NCBI RefSeq assembly: GCF_041358175.1
Contig: NZ_JBGKBE010000011.1
Span: 29,244 to 93,243 of the forward strand
Source: Muriicola sp041358175
GTDB lineage: Bacteria > Bacteroidota > Bacteroidia > Flavobacteriales > Flavobacteriaceae
DNA length: 64,000 bases
Direction of reading: 5' to 3'
The translations under genes and the position numbers were made by a program. Below the pieces are notes generated by a model, which did no database searches, had not been told where the DNA came from, and saw only the letters and a program-made list of their open reading frames with translations. How positions within the stretch are numbered: position 1 is the first letter of the stretch; every line of letters begins with the position of its first letter. This document shows positions 44,070-52,787 of this stretch, piece after piece.

Positions 44070-46904
44070 ATGTCTGATCAGAAACGACTTTTTTTACTGG
44101 ATGCCTACGCCTTAATTTTTCGGGGTTATTACGCCTTGATCAAAAATCCACGGATCAACTCCAAAGGGATGGACACCTCTGCCATTATGGGATTTATGAA
44201 TTCTCTTTTCGATGTAATCAGGAGGGAAAAACCCGATCATCTTGCCGTTTGTTTTGATAAGGATGGTAGCGCGGAACGAACTGAATTATTCCCGGAATAC
44301 AAGGCAAATAGGGACGAAACCCCCGATGCGATAAGGATTGCAATTCCCTATATACAGAAAATCCTCAAAGCCATGCATATCCCGGTTGTGGAGGTTTCGG
44401 GACTGGAAGCAGATGATATTATTGGCACCCTTGCCAAACAGGCTGAGAAAGAAGGATACAAGGTTTTTATGGTTACTCCCGATAAGGATTTCGGGCAGCT
44501 CGTTTCAGAAAATATTTTTATGTACCGCCCTTCAAGGATGGGTAATGGCATTGAAATATGGGGAATCCCCGAAGTACAGAAAAGATTTGGGGTAGAGCGC
44601 CCTGAACAGGTCATAGACTACCTGGGGATGATGGGAGATGCTAGTGACAATATTCCGGGTTTACCCGGAGTAGGAGAAAAAACAGCGAAGAAATTTATCG
44701 CAGAGTTCGGATCAATGGAGGACCTCCTGAAAAACACGGACCAGCTCAAAGGTAAAATGAAGGAAAAGGTGGAGGAAAATGCAGAACTCGGACGACTCTC
44801 CAAACAACTGGCGACAATATGTATTACCTGTGACGTCACTTTTGACGCTACTGATTACGAGCTTTCCCCTCCCGACAATGAAAAGGTGCAGGAGATTTTT
44901 GAAGAATTAGAATTCAGACGTCTCAGGGATCAATTTATAAAGATTTTTTCTGACGAGACCGAAGGAACACCTACCATGGTTACCAGTACCGAAACTGCCA
45001 AAAAAGAAGCTCAGGCTGCAGGAAGCGGGCAGTTTTCTCTCTTTGGCAGCAATGGGGCAGCGCCGGCCACCCTGGAAGTGGTTTCCGGGAGAAAAACCAT
45101 CAAAGATGTTCCTCATGTCTACCAGAGTATTCAGCCCGGAATGGCCCTTGATTTATTTCTCACAAATTTGCTCAAACAAAAAAAGGTATGTTTCGACACA
45201 GAAACTACGTCTCTTAATCCGCTACAGGCCGAATTGGTTGGAATTGCATTTTCCTGGGAAGCCGGGAAGGGGTTTTATCTGCCTTTCCCGGAAGATAAAA
45301 CTGAAGCAGCTTCACTTCTGGAGAAACTTTACCCATTTTTTTCTACGACAGAAATTGTAAAAGTGGGGCAGAATCTCAAATATGACATCAAGGTCTTAAA
45401 TAAATACGGAGTAGAAGTTAAAGGGCCGCTCTTCGATACTATGCTTGCCCACTACCTGATCAATCCCGATATGCGTCATAATATGGACGTACTCTCAGAG
45501 ACCTATCTGAATTATACACCCATTTCAATCACTGAACTTATTGGCAAGAAAGGAAAGAACCAGCTTAGCATGAGGGAAGTTCCCTTGGAACAACAAACTG
45601 AATACGCGGTAGAAGATGCTGATATCACCCTGCAACTGGCTGAGCATTTTGAAAAAGAATTGGAAGAGGCTAAAACGATGGAACTGTTCCGGGATATTGA
45701 GATTCCTCTTCTAAGGGTTCTGGCCGATATGGAATTAGAGGGAATAAATCTCGATTATGAGTTCCTCAATAGTTTATCAGCGCAACTCGACTCGGATATC
45801 AAGACCCTGGAAGAAAAGATCTATGATGAGGCAGGGGAGACATTTAATATTGGTTCTCCCAAGCAGTTGGGTGAGATCCTCTTTGACAAACTCAAATTGG
45901 TTGATAAGCCAAAGAAGACAAAAACCGGGCAGTACTCTACTGCCGAAGATGTATTGTCATATCTGGCCAAAGATCACCAGATCATCAAAGATGTGCTGGA
46001 ATACCGTGGCCTGGCCAAATTGAAGAGTACCTATGTAGACGCTTTACCAAACCAGGTAGAGCCAAGTACCGGCAGGGTGCATACAGATTATATGCAGACT
46101 GTGGCAGCTACCGGCCGACTCAGCAGTAATAACCCCAATCTTCAGAACATCCCGATCCGTACAGAAAGAGGGAGACAAGTCAGAAAGGCATTCATCTCAA
46201 GGGACAAGGACTATGTGCTTCTTGCGGCGGATTACTCCCAGATAGAATTAAGGATTATCGCTGCCCTCAGTGAAGAGGATACTATGATAGAAGCTTTTGA
46301 AAATGGCGAAGATATTCATGCTTCTACTGCCTCAAAGGTATTTAATATCCCATTAGACCAGGTGACCCGGGAACAACGAGGAAATGCCAAAACAGTGAAT
46401 TTCGGAATCATATACGGGGTATCGGCTTTTGGATTGAGCAATCAGACAGATCTTTCAAGAACCGAAGCCAAAGAACTCATCGATACCTATTATAAGACCT
46501 ATCCTAAATTGCGCAGGTATATGGCTGATCAGGTTGATTTTGCCCGGGAACACGGCTATGTTCAAACCGTACTTGGCAGACGCAGATATCTGAAGGATAT
46601 CAATGGGAGCAACGCAGTGGTTCGTGGAGCTGCAGAAAGGAATGCTATCAACGCTCCAATTCAGGGTAGTGCAGCAGATATCATAAAGATTGCCATGATC
46701 GACATTCACAAAAAATTGAAGGAAGGGGAATACAAGACCAAAATGCTGCTACAGGTACATGATGAATTGGTTTTCGATGTCTACAAACCGGAATTGGAAA
46801 AAGCAAAGAAGATGATCAAGGCCGCTATGGAATCAGCTTATAAACTAAAAGTTCCACTAGATGTGGAACTTGGAGTAGGTGAAAACTGGCTCGAAGCCCA
46901 TTAA
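44070..46904 (+). CDS. polA: DNA polymerase I
   Basis: A 944-residue three-domain enzyme for gap filling, primer removal and repair. The 5' nuclease domain (1-300) has LLDAYALIFRGYYAL, YKANRDETP, EADDIIG and GDASDNIPG. The 3'-5' exonuclease domain keeps its metal ligands: D-x-E in CFDTETTSLNPL (near residue 375), VGQNLKYDIKV and YAVEDADIT, so proofreading should be active, unlike in many bacterial Pol I. The polymerase domain has motif A LLAADYSQIELRII (about 717-730), the O-helix RGNAKTVNFGIIYG and motif C QVHDELVFD (about 896). It follows the glycosylasparaginase gene by 57 bases and ends at a hairpin terminator. Confidence 0.98.
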   Translation: MSDQKRLFLLDAYALIFRGYYALIKNPRINSKGMDTSAIMGFMNSLFDVIRREKPDHLAVCFDKDGSAERTELFPEYKANRDETPDAIRIAIPYIQKILKAMHIPVVEVSGLEADDIIGTLAKQAEKEGYKVFMVTPDKDFGQLVSENIFMYRPSRMGNGIEIWGIPEVQKRFGVERPEQVIDYLGMMGDASDNIPGLPGVGEKTAKKFIAEFGSMEDLLKNTDQLKGKMKEKVEENAELGRLSKQLATICITCDVTFDATDYELSPPDNEKVQEIFEELEFRRLRDQFIKIFSDETEGTPTMVTSTETAKKEAQAAGSGQFSLFGSNGAAPATLEVVSGRKTIKDVPHVYQSIQPGMALDLFLTNLLKQKKVCFDTETTSLNPLQAELVGIAFSWEAGKGFYLPFPEDKTEAASLLEKLYPFFSTTEIVKVGQNLKYDIKVLNKYGVEVKGPLFDTMLAHYLINPDMRHNMDVLSETYLNYTPISITELIGKKGKNQLSMREVPLEQQTEYAVEDADITLQLAEHFEKELEEAKTMELFRDIEIPLLRVLADMELEGINLDYEFLNSLSAQLDSDIKTLEEKIYDEAGETFNIGSPKQLGEILFDKLKLVDKPKKTKTGQYSTAEDVLSYLAKDHQIIKDVLEYRGLAKLKSTYVDALPNQVEPSTGRVHTDYMQTVAATGRLSSNNPNLQNIPIRTERGRQVRKAFISRDKDYVLLAADYSQIELRIIAALSEEDTMIEAFENGEDIHASTASKVFNIPLDQVTREQRGNAKTVNFGIIYGVSAFGLSNQTDLSRTEAKELIDTYYKTYPKLRRYMADQVDFAREHGYVQTVLGRRRYLKDINGSNAVVRGAAERNAINAPIQGSAADIIKIAMIDIHKKLKEGEYKTKMLLQVHDELVFDVYKPELEKAKKMIKAAMESAYKLKVPLDVELGVGENWLEAH

Positions 46905-46923
46905 AAAGGTAGTATCCAGAAAT

Positions 46924-46957
46924 AAAAAAGCCCTTCAGTAATGTGAAGGGCTTTTTA
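46924..46957. terminator. Terminator after polA
   Basis: GCCCTTCA (46930-46937) pairs with TGAAGGGC (46944-46951), preceded by six As and followed by five Ts, so it can serve both polA and the convergent lipoprotein gene. Confidence 0.9.
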
Positions 46958-46975
46958 TGAGTGTTTTTATTTACT

Positions 46976-47473
46976 TTATCTTCTTGTAAAAATCAGATTG
47001 CCTCCTGCATTAAAATTCTCAACATCCAATTCCTGAGCAGAAACAACCATTTCATTTCCTTCTATAGAAACGTCCAGTGATACCGTGACCTGATTTTCAT
47101 CCACAAAGGTTAATACCCCTTCAGAATAGGTATAAGTAGTTGTTTGTGTATCCCTTTGAGATGGACAAGGCACTTCCAAACCGGTTCCTCCGGCGTTAAC
47201 TCCAATCTCCAGGTAGTTGGAGGCGTCTTCCGTAACCAGGCTAAGGTCCTGATTAAAAGTCAGGCTCACCAGAAAGCAATCCTCTGATGCGAGTTCACTC
47301 AGTATCACCTGTCCGAATTCTTCTTCATCAGAAGCTGTTTGTTGGTCAATATCAAGAGCTGTCAAATCCCAGGTTCCCAGGATAGAATCAGAAGATCCTT
47401 CGTTCATTTTGTCTGTTGAACAGGCACTAAAAAGTAAACTTGCAAGGAAGAACAACACATAGGTATTTCTCAT
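46976..47473 (-). CDS. Lipocalin-like lipoprotein of unknown function
   Basis: A 165-residue protein with a lipoprotein signal (MRNTYVLFFLASLLFSAC, acylated Cys18), followed by an acidic linker and a beta-rich domain. ILGTWDLTALDID and TYTYSEGVLTFVDENQVTV follow the pattern of the lipocalin-like domains common in Bacteroidota lipoproteins, ending in GGNLIFTRR. Two cysteines (in SEDCFLV and EVPCPSQ) could form a disulfide. No ligand or role is known. The ATG at 47471-47473 gives a proper signal peptide; a GTG two codons upstream is less likely. It is convergent with polA. Confidence 0.82.
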   Translation of the reverse strand: MRNTYVLFFLASLLFSACSTDKMNEGSSDSILGTWDLTALDIDQQTASDEEEFGQVILSELASEDCFLVSLTFNQDLSLVTEDASNYLEIGVNAGGTGLEVPCPSQRDTQTTTYTYSEGVLTFVDENQVTVSLDVSIEGNEMVVSAQELDVENFNAGGNLIFTRR

Positions 47474-47632
47474 AATCACTTGATTTTATCTATTTCTAAA
47501 AACGCACAAATAACGGGAAAAGTATAAGAATAGTGTTAGTCAATATATATAATGAGTGCTAGCATTGGGATTGTGACTGCCTGTCAGCTTTAAAAATGTC
47601 GAGAAAAAAATGAAAAAGTAGAAAACAACCAT

Positions 47633-47662
47633 TTGTAATTCAACTTAATAATTGTACATTTG
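47633..47662 (+). promoter_or_regulatory. Promoter of the rplM-rpsI-rpsB-tsf operon
   Basis: TTG (47633-47635), 19 bases, then TACATTTG (47655-47662): a complete match to the flavobacterial housekeeping consensus TTG-N19-TAnnTTTG. The start site would be near 47669, leaving about 40 bases of leader before rplM. Confidence 0.85.
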
Positions 47663-47710
47663 CAGCCCGTTAAACGGGAATGAAAAGTATAATTCTTAAA
47701 TAAAATCGTA

Positions 47711-48163
47711 GTGGATACATTGAGCTACAAGACTGTTTCAGCTAACAAAGCTACTGTTCAGAAAGAATGGTTGCTTGTAGATGCAGAAGGACAAACGCTT
47801 GGAAGAATGGCCTCTAAAGTGGCTATTATTCTAAGAGGGAAGAATAAACCTAACTTCACACCTCATGTGGATTGCGGGGATAATGTAATTATTATAAACG
47901 CTGAAAAAGTACAGTTGTCAGGTAATAAATGGGAAGATAAAACCTATATCCGACACACAGGTTATCCTGGCGGACAGCGTTCCCTTACTGCTGAAGAATT
48001 GAAAGCAAAAAATCCTGCCTCGGTTGTTGAAAGAGCTGTGAAAGGAATGCTTCCTAAAAACAAATTAGGTGCTGAATTGTTCAGAAACCTTAAAGTATAT
48101 GCAGGAGCAGAACATCAGCAGGAAGCTCAGAAACCAAAAACTATTAATCTTAACGATCTTTAA
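47711..48163 (+). CDS. rplM: 50S ribosomal protein L13
   Basis: A 150-residue L13 with the typical body: WLLVDAEGQTLGRMASKVA, GKNKPNFTPHVDCGDNVIIINA, YIRHTGYPGG and AVKGMLPKNKLG. The start codon is GTG at 47711; the next in-frame ATG lies inside the conserved core, so GTG is required. This is the first gene of the operon, downstream of a perfect consensus promoter, and rpsI follows after 2 bases. Confidence 0.98.
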   Translation: MDTLSYKTVSANKATVQKEWLLVDAEGQTLGRMASKVAIILRGKNKPNFTPHVDCGDNVIIINAEKVQLSGNKWEDKTYIRHTGYPGGQRSLTAEELKAKNPASVVERAVKGMLPKNKLGAELFRNLKVYAGAEHQQEAQKPKTINLNDL

Positions 48164-48165
48164 TA

Positions 48166-48552
48166 ATGGATGTAGTTCATAAAATTGGCAGAAGGAAAAC
48201 AGCCGTAGCCCGTGTTTATCTTTCTAAGGGTAAAGGAGCCATTACCATCAATAAAAAAGATCTTAACGAGTACTTCCCAACCGCTACTCTTCAATACAAA
48301 GTAAAGCAGCCATTCGCTCTTACAAACAATGAAGACAGCTATGACGTTAGTGTAAATGTCTACGGTGGAGGAATTACAGGGCAGGCAGAAGCTATCAGAC
48401 TGGCATTATCAAGAGCTCTATGCGAAATTGACGCCGAGCACAGACTGGCCTTAAAACCAGAAGGTCTTTTAACAAGAGATCCAAGAATGGTAGAGCGTAA
48501 GAAATTCGGACAGAAAAAAGCCCGTAAGAAATTCCAGTTCTCCAAACGATAA
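48166..48552 (+). CDS. rpsI: 30S ribosomal protein S9
   Basis: A 128-residue S9 with VHKIGRRKTAVARVYLSKGKG at the start, VYGGGITGQAEAIRLALSRAL in the middle and the C-terminal basic tail ending KKARKKFQFSKR; the last Arg contacts P-site tRNA. It is 2 bases after rplM, the near-universal L13-S9 pair, and is followed by a 215-base structured leader before rpsB. Confidence 0.98.
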   Translation: MDVVHKIGRRKTAVARVYLSKGKGAITINKKDLNEYFPTATLQYKVKQPFALTNNEDSYDVSVNVYGGGITGQAEAIRLALSRALCEIDAEHRLALKPEGLLTRDPRMVERKKFGQKKARKKFQFSKR

Positions 48553-48767
48553 TTTTATAACTCGTGCTCTTATGAGCACACATATAGTAACCCAAGTTCA
48601 TTGAAAGTCCCTTGTCATGGGACAATTAAAATTCTGAATTGAAGCAATGTCTTTATCAGACATCAGCAGATTTGGAAAAATTTAGTTTAGCATCTAAATG
48701 GTAGAGGCGTTCTGTTTCAGAATACCACTCGCCCATTGCTAATTCATAAGAACGTAAACTAATTAAA
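48553..48767 (+). promoter_or_regulatory. Structured rpsB leader with four hairpins, candidate autoregulatory RNA
   Basis: The gap between rpsI and rpsB holds four stems: GTGCTC/GAGCAC (48564-48579), GTCCC/GGGAC (48607-48623), ATGTCT/AGACAT (48647-48663, perfect), and a compound element in which TTCTG/CAGAA (48710-48722) sits inside either TGGT/ACCA (48699-48727) or GGCG/CGCC (48706-48733), two alternatives that exclude each other. No T run follows, so these are not terminators. A leader bound by S2 or EF-Ts that adjusts rpsB-tsf translation is the best explanation, as in other phyla. Confidence 0.55.
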
Positions 48768-49883
48768 ATGGCAAAAAAAGCAGAAGTAAAAAATCTTTTA
48801 GAAGCGGGTGTACACTTCGGTCACCTCACAAGAAAATGGAATCCCAATATGGCCCCATATATTTATATGGAGCGCAACGGGATCCACGTTATCAACCTCT
48901 ACAAAACAGCAGCAAAACTTGAAGAAGCCTCTGAGGCTTTGAAGAAAATTGCGGCTTCCGGAAGGAAAATATTATTTGTTGCTACAAAAAAGCAGGCGAA
49001 AGACATCGTTGCAGAAAAAGTAGCCAACGTTAATATGCCTTACATCACAGAACGTTGGCCTGGTGGAATGTTAACCAACTTTGTTACTATCCGTAAGGCC
49101 GTTAAGAAAATGGCTTCCATTGACCGGATGAAAAAAGATGGCACGTTTAATACCCTCTCGAAGAAAGAGAGATTACAGGTTGATCGCTTACGTGCGAAAC
49201 TTGAGAAAAACCTAGGATCTATTTCGGAAATGACCAGACTTCCAGGTGCACTTTTTATTGTCGATACAATGCGTGAGCATATCGCAGTAAAAGAAGCTCA
49301 GAAACTCAACATTCCGATCTTCGCCATGGTAGATACAAATTCTGATCCACGTCCGATCGATTTTGTAATTCCTTCGAACGACGACGCATCAAAGTCGATT
49401 GAAATCATCATGACACATGTAACCAATGCAGTTGCTGAAGGATTAACGGAGCGTAAATCCGAGAAACAAGCTGCTACAGAAGGACAGGAGCCAAAGGCAC
49501 CCAAAGCCAAAAAGAAAGAAACTGAGGCAGTAAAAGAAGAAAAAGCTCCAAAAGCCAAAGCAGCTCCAAAAGCAGAAGAAAAAGAAAAAGTTGCTAAAAA
49601 AGAGGCCCCTAAAAAGACTGAGAAAACAGCTGCAGACGACCTGACCAAGGTAGAAGGAATTGGCCCTAAAATTTCGGAGGTTTTTAATAAAGCAGGTATC
49701 AACTCTTTTGCCGAATTAGCTGGGAAGTCTGAAGATGACCTTAAAGCTATCCTGGCCGATGCAGGTTCGCGCTATGCATCAAAAAATCCCGCATCCTGGC
49801 CCAAGCAGGCAAAAATGGCTGCTGAAGGAAAATGGGACGAATTAAAGGAATGGCAGGATAATACCAAAGCCGGAGTAGAATAA
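48768..49883 (+). CDS. rpsB: 30S ribosomal protein S2 with C-terminal helix-hairpin-helix-like extension
   Basis: A 371-residue protein. Residues 1 to about 225 are a normal S2 (LLEAGVHFGHLTRKWNP, ITERWPGGMLTNF, PIFAMVDTNSDP). A Lys/Ala/Glu-rich linker follows (about 230-289), rich in APKAK and EEK repeats, then residues 290-371 form a small domain starting DDLTKVEGIGPKISEVF. This matches the tail of ActC in the same window: over the first 26 residues 15 are identical, and both end in a W and QAK pattern. The extension adds about 130 residues to a typical S2. The reading frame is continuous and the linker composition is that of a tether. Function of the tail is unknown. Confidence 0.96.
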   Translation: MAKKAEVKNLLEAGVHFGHLTRKWNPNMAPYIYMERNGIHVINLYKTAAKLEEASEALKKIAASGRKILFVATKKQAKDIVAEKVANVNMPYITERWPGGMLTNFVTIRKAVKKMASIDRMKKDGTFNTLSKKERLQVDRLRAKLEKNLGSISEMTRLPGALFIVDTMREHIAVKEAQKLNIPIFAMVDTNSDPRPIDFVIPSNDDASKSIEIIMTHVTNAVAEGLTERKSEKQAATEGQEPKAPKAKKKETEAVKEEKAPKAKAAPKAEEKEKVAKKEAPKKTEKTAADDLTKVEGIGPKISEVFNKAGINSFAELAGKSEDDLKAILADAGSRYASKNPASWPKQAKMAAEGKWDELKEWQDNTKAGVE

Positions 49884-49936
49884 ATTAAAATTAACATGCA
49901 GATTGCCATTTTCCGGCATCTGAAAAAAACAATATT

Positions 49937-50764
49937 ATGATGGTAAAAATTACCGCCGCTGATGTAAATACATTGAGAAAGACTACCGGAGCCGGTATGA
50001 TGGATTGTAAAAATGCACTGGTTGAAGCTGAAGGTGATTTCGACAAAGCGATCGAAATCCTTCGTAAAAAAGGACAAAAAGTGGCTGCCAAAAGAGCAGA
50101 CAGAGATTCTTCAGAAGGTGCCGCAATCGCCAAAGTCAATGCCGATAAAACAGCAGGAGTAATCATCTCTCTGAATTGTGAAACCGACTTTGTAGCCAAG
50201 AACGAGACATTTGTTAGTCTGGCAACAGAGCTGGCAGAATTAGCCCTTCAGTATGATGATAAAGATGCTTTTCTTCAGGCCAATTACAATGGAATTACCG
50301 TGCAGGAGAAACTTACTGAACAAACCGGAGTTATTGGTGAGAAGATCGAAATAGGTGGATTCAGAAAGTTATCTGCCCCATTCGTTGGATCTTACATCCA
50401 CGCAGGAAACAAGATCGCAACCCTGGTTGGACTGTCAGCTGCTGTAGAAGGAGTTGAAGAAGCTGCCAAGGACGTTGCTATGCAGGCAGCGGCTATGAAT
50501 CCTGTAGCTTTGGATCAGAGTGGCGTTGACCAAGAAACTATCGATAAGGAGATTGAGATTGCCAAAGATCAGTTAAGGCAGGAAGGTAAGCCAGAAGAGA
50601 TGCTGGATAAGATCGCACAAGGAAAGCTTAAGCGATTCTTTAAAGACAATACACTGGTAAATCAGGACTTTATCAAAGACAGCAAAAAAAGTGTTGCTCA
50701 ATATGTGAAATCTGTTGACTCCAGCCTGGAGGTAACTGGTTTTGAGCGGGTTGCACTAGGATAA
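49937..50764 (+). CDS. tsf: Translation elongation factor EF-Ts
   Basis: A 275-residue EF-Ts, the nucleotide exchange factor for EF-Tu. The N-terminal UBA-like domain (KTTGAGMMDCKNALVEAEGDF), the core ETDFVAKNETF and the HAGNKIATLVGLSAAVEG region are all present, with the C-terminal QDFIKDSKKSV. It lies 53 bases after rpsB, the usual pair. The start could be either of two adjacent ATG codons at 49937 and 49940. A strong terminator follows. Confidence 0.97.
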   Translation: MMVKITAADVNTLRKTTGAGMMDCKNALVEAEGDFDKAIEILRKKGQKVAAKRADRDSSEGAAIAKVNADKTAGVIISLNCETDFVAKNETFVSLATELAELALQYDDKDAFLQANYNGITVQEKLTEQTGVIGEKIEIGGFRKLSAPFVGSYIHAGNKIATLVGLSAAVEGVEEAAKDVAMQAAAMNPVALDQSGVDQETIDKEIEIAKDQLRQEGKPEEMLDKIAQGKLKRFFKDNTLVNQDFIKDSKKSVAQYVKSVDSSLEVTGFERVALG

Positions 50765-50784
50765 ATAGTACATTTTATATCTTT

Positions 50785-50817
50785 AAACCGCCTCTCTTTT
50801 AGAAGGCGGTTTTTTTA
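50785..50817 (+). terminator. Terminator of the rplM-rpsI-rpsB-tsf operon
   Basis: ACCGCCT (50787-50793) pairs with AGGCGGT (50804-50810) around a short loop and is followed by seven Ts. The T run overlaps the stop codon of the convergent peptidase gene. Confidence 0.9.
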
Positions 50818-52686
50818 TTGCCCTAACCAGGCCCGTCTTAAGGAAATTACCTTCTCCGAAACCGAATCCATCTCAACTATTTTTCTTTCAGTATATATAG
50901 GTGTACCTGCCTTGCCCTGCAAGTCAATGAGCTCTCCATCTCTCATCACGGTCATCCGGATATCTTTCTCCGCATCCCAGCCAAAACTCTCCCCAACTAT
51001 CGTCCTCATACTGTCAAGCGTGATAGTAGTGTCATTTATTTTAATGATTATATCTCCTCCTTTTGCCCCCAGGTCCTGAAAAAAGGAATTCAATTCCATA
51101 CCCTTTTGTACAAATATGGTATCCAGATCACCGGGATCTGCATCTATGTAGGGTATCTGACCTAAAAAGAAATAGGAGGCAGGTTTTTGGTCCATCTCCA
51201 GTTTCAACCCTACTTTTTCCAGGTAGATCGGATAAGGTATCGGCTCTTTTCCCTGAACGTGCTTTTCAAAGAATGATCCTATTTCGGGGTAAGTCATCGC
51301 AACAATCTCACCAATCAATTCGGGATCATCAAATGGGGTATCTTCGTTATAGATTGCTGAAAGTTCTTTCATTAACCATAATACACCCTTCTCACCATTA
51401 CTTTGTTCCCGAAGAAGTATGTCGAGACACATATTGATCAATGCTCCTTTTTCATATACATTCAGGTAATTTTCCTTGAAGGGCGACTCCAGGATCCTCT
51501 CACTCATAGTGGTAAAGGACATGCTGTCATCGTAAACCCTGGAATTCGATATTTTTTTTGCCATCCTATCATAAAATTCTTCAATTTCAATAAGTCCTTC
51601 CTGAACTTGAAAAAAGTTGGCAAAATACTCGGTAGTCCCCTCATACATCCACAAATGCATTGACATATCAGGTTCATTAAAGTTGAAAAACTGTATTTCT
51701 CTCGAATGCACTGACAAGGGCGTCAGGGTGTGAAAAAATTCATGAGAGACAATATCCACCATAGATTCATCGAGTACTTGCTTTGGCAGTGCTTCAGGCA
51801 GAACTACAACAGTTGAAGTGTGGTGTTCAAGGGCCCCGTATCCGGTAGCATCAGAATCGGATATCTGGGCAAGGTATAATAGAATGGTATAAGTCTTTGT
51901 ACCGCTGACTCCCCCCAGGAAGGCTTTCTGAGCTTTTATCATGGCCTCCATTTGAGGTCGGAAGTCCTTGGCGCTATATCTCCCTGTAGGAGAATATACA
52001 CTCAGAGTTACACTTATATCAGAAATCTTAAAAGTCTCTGTATTAGCCCTGGCAAATAAAATAGGGTTATCAACGAGCTCGAAGTACCTTTTCGCTGAAA
52101 AGTTGTATTGACCTTTATCTGTAATTTCTGCACTGATTTCATGTAGGGAAGTGGCAGGTTTCAGCTCAGAAGGAGAAACAATATTCAACTCATAGGGAAC
52201 TTCTTTAAGGCCTTCAAAATACCCAACAAATCCGTGGAGGTTAAGCAGGAAATTCTCCCCAGCTGCAATATTTGTGCCCGCAGGTGAAAACACGGCTTCC
52301 TCCACCTCCAATTCGGTATCAAAGGTATCATTGACATAGTATGTAACCTTGTCGAGTTTTTTCGCGTCCGAAATCAGCCAGCTGTTAACATCTTTCCTGC
52401 TGATATTCATAGGCTCAGCATCGTAATCGAGAGCGACAAAATCTTGCACATAAGCTCCAAAATTGTCTTCGCTATAAGTTCCCGGGATGATCCTGGGAAT
52501 CAGAAAAAGAATTTCATCTTTACCTATCTGGCCCGGATCAACCACTACCATTACTTTATCATCCAGAACTTCCACAAGATCAATCTGTGCTTTTATCGGC
52601 ATTATTGCTCCGGGGGAAGGAAGTTTTGCAGCTCCACAACCCAGGAGTAAGGCTAACAGGAGTAATACATACAGGTTTTTAAACAT
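50815..52686 (-). CDS. M61 family peptidase lipoprotein with PDZ domain
   Basis: A 623-residue protein with a lipoprotein signal (MFKNLYVLLLLALLLGC, acylated Cys17). The M61 catalytic domain has the zinc motif HEFFH at residues 315-319 and the downstream glutamate in EGTTEYFANFF. A C-terminal PDZ-like domain (about 505-600: LNSFFQDLGAKGGDIIIKIND) fits the glycyl-aminopeptidase/M61 architecture. It should be a periplasmic or outer-membrane aminopeptidase; the substrate is unknown. The open frame extends 36 codons upstream, overlapping the pyrH start on the other strand, but the lipoprotein ATG at 52684-52686 is the sensible start. Confidence 0.9.
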   Translation of the reverse strand: MFKNLYVLLLLALLLGCGAAKLPSPGAIMPIKAQIDLVEVLDDKVMVVVDPGQIGKDEILFLIPRIIPGTYSEDNFGAYVQDFVALDYDAEPMNISRKDVNSWLISDAKKLDKVTYYVNDTFDTELEVEEAVFSPAGTNIAAGENFLLNLHGFVGYFEGLKEVPYELNIVSPSELKPATSLHEISAEITDKGQYNFSAKRYFELVDNPILFARANTETFKISDISVTLSVYSPTGRYSAKDFRPQMEAMIKAQKAFLGGVSGTKTYTILLYLAQISDSDATGYGALEHHTSTVVVLPEALPKQVLDESMVDIVSHEFFHTLTPLSVHSREIQFFNFNEPDMSMHLWMYEGTTEYFANFFQVQEGLIEIEEFYDRMAKKISNSRVYDDSMSFTTMSERILESPFKENYLNVYEKGALINMCLDILLREQSNGEKGVLWLMKELSAIYNEDTPFDDPELIGEIVAMTYPEIGSFFEKHVQGKEPIPYPIYLEKVGLKLEMDQKPASYFFLGQIPYIDADPGDLDTIFVQKGMELNSFFQDLGAKGGDIIIKINDTTITLDSMRTIVGESFGWDAEKDIRMTVMRDGELIDLQGKAGTPIYTERKIVEMDSVSEKVISLRRAWLGQ

Positions 52687-52758
52687 CTGATAACTATTTA
52701 ATGTGCAAGTTCTGGAAAATCCGACGAAGGCCAACAGATTCGCCTCGAATATTTTAAC

Positions 52759-52766
52759 TATTTTTG
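52759..52766 (+). promoter_or_regulatory. Probable pyrH-frr promoter -10 element
   Basis: TATTTTTG exactly matches TAnnTTTG, 21 bases before the pyrH ATG; TTC at 52739-52741 is a weak -33 candidate at 17 bases. Confidence 0.45.
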
Positions 52767-52787
52767 TTTCCAAATCGATACAATAGG

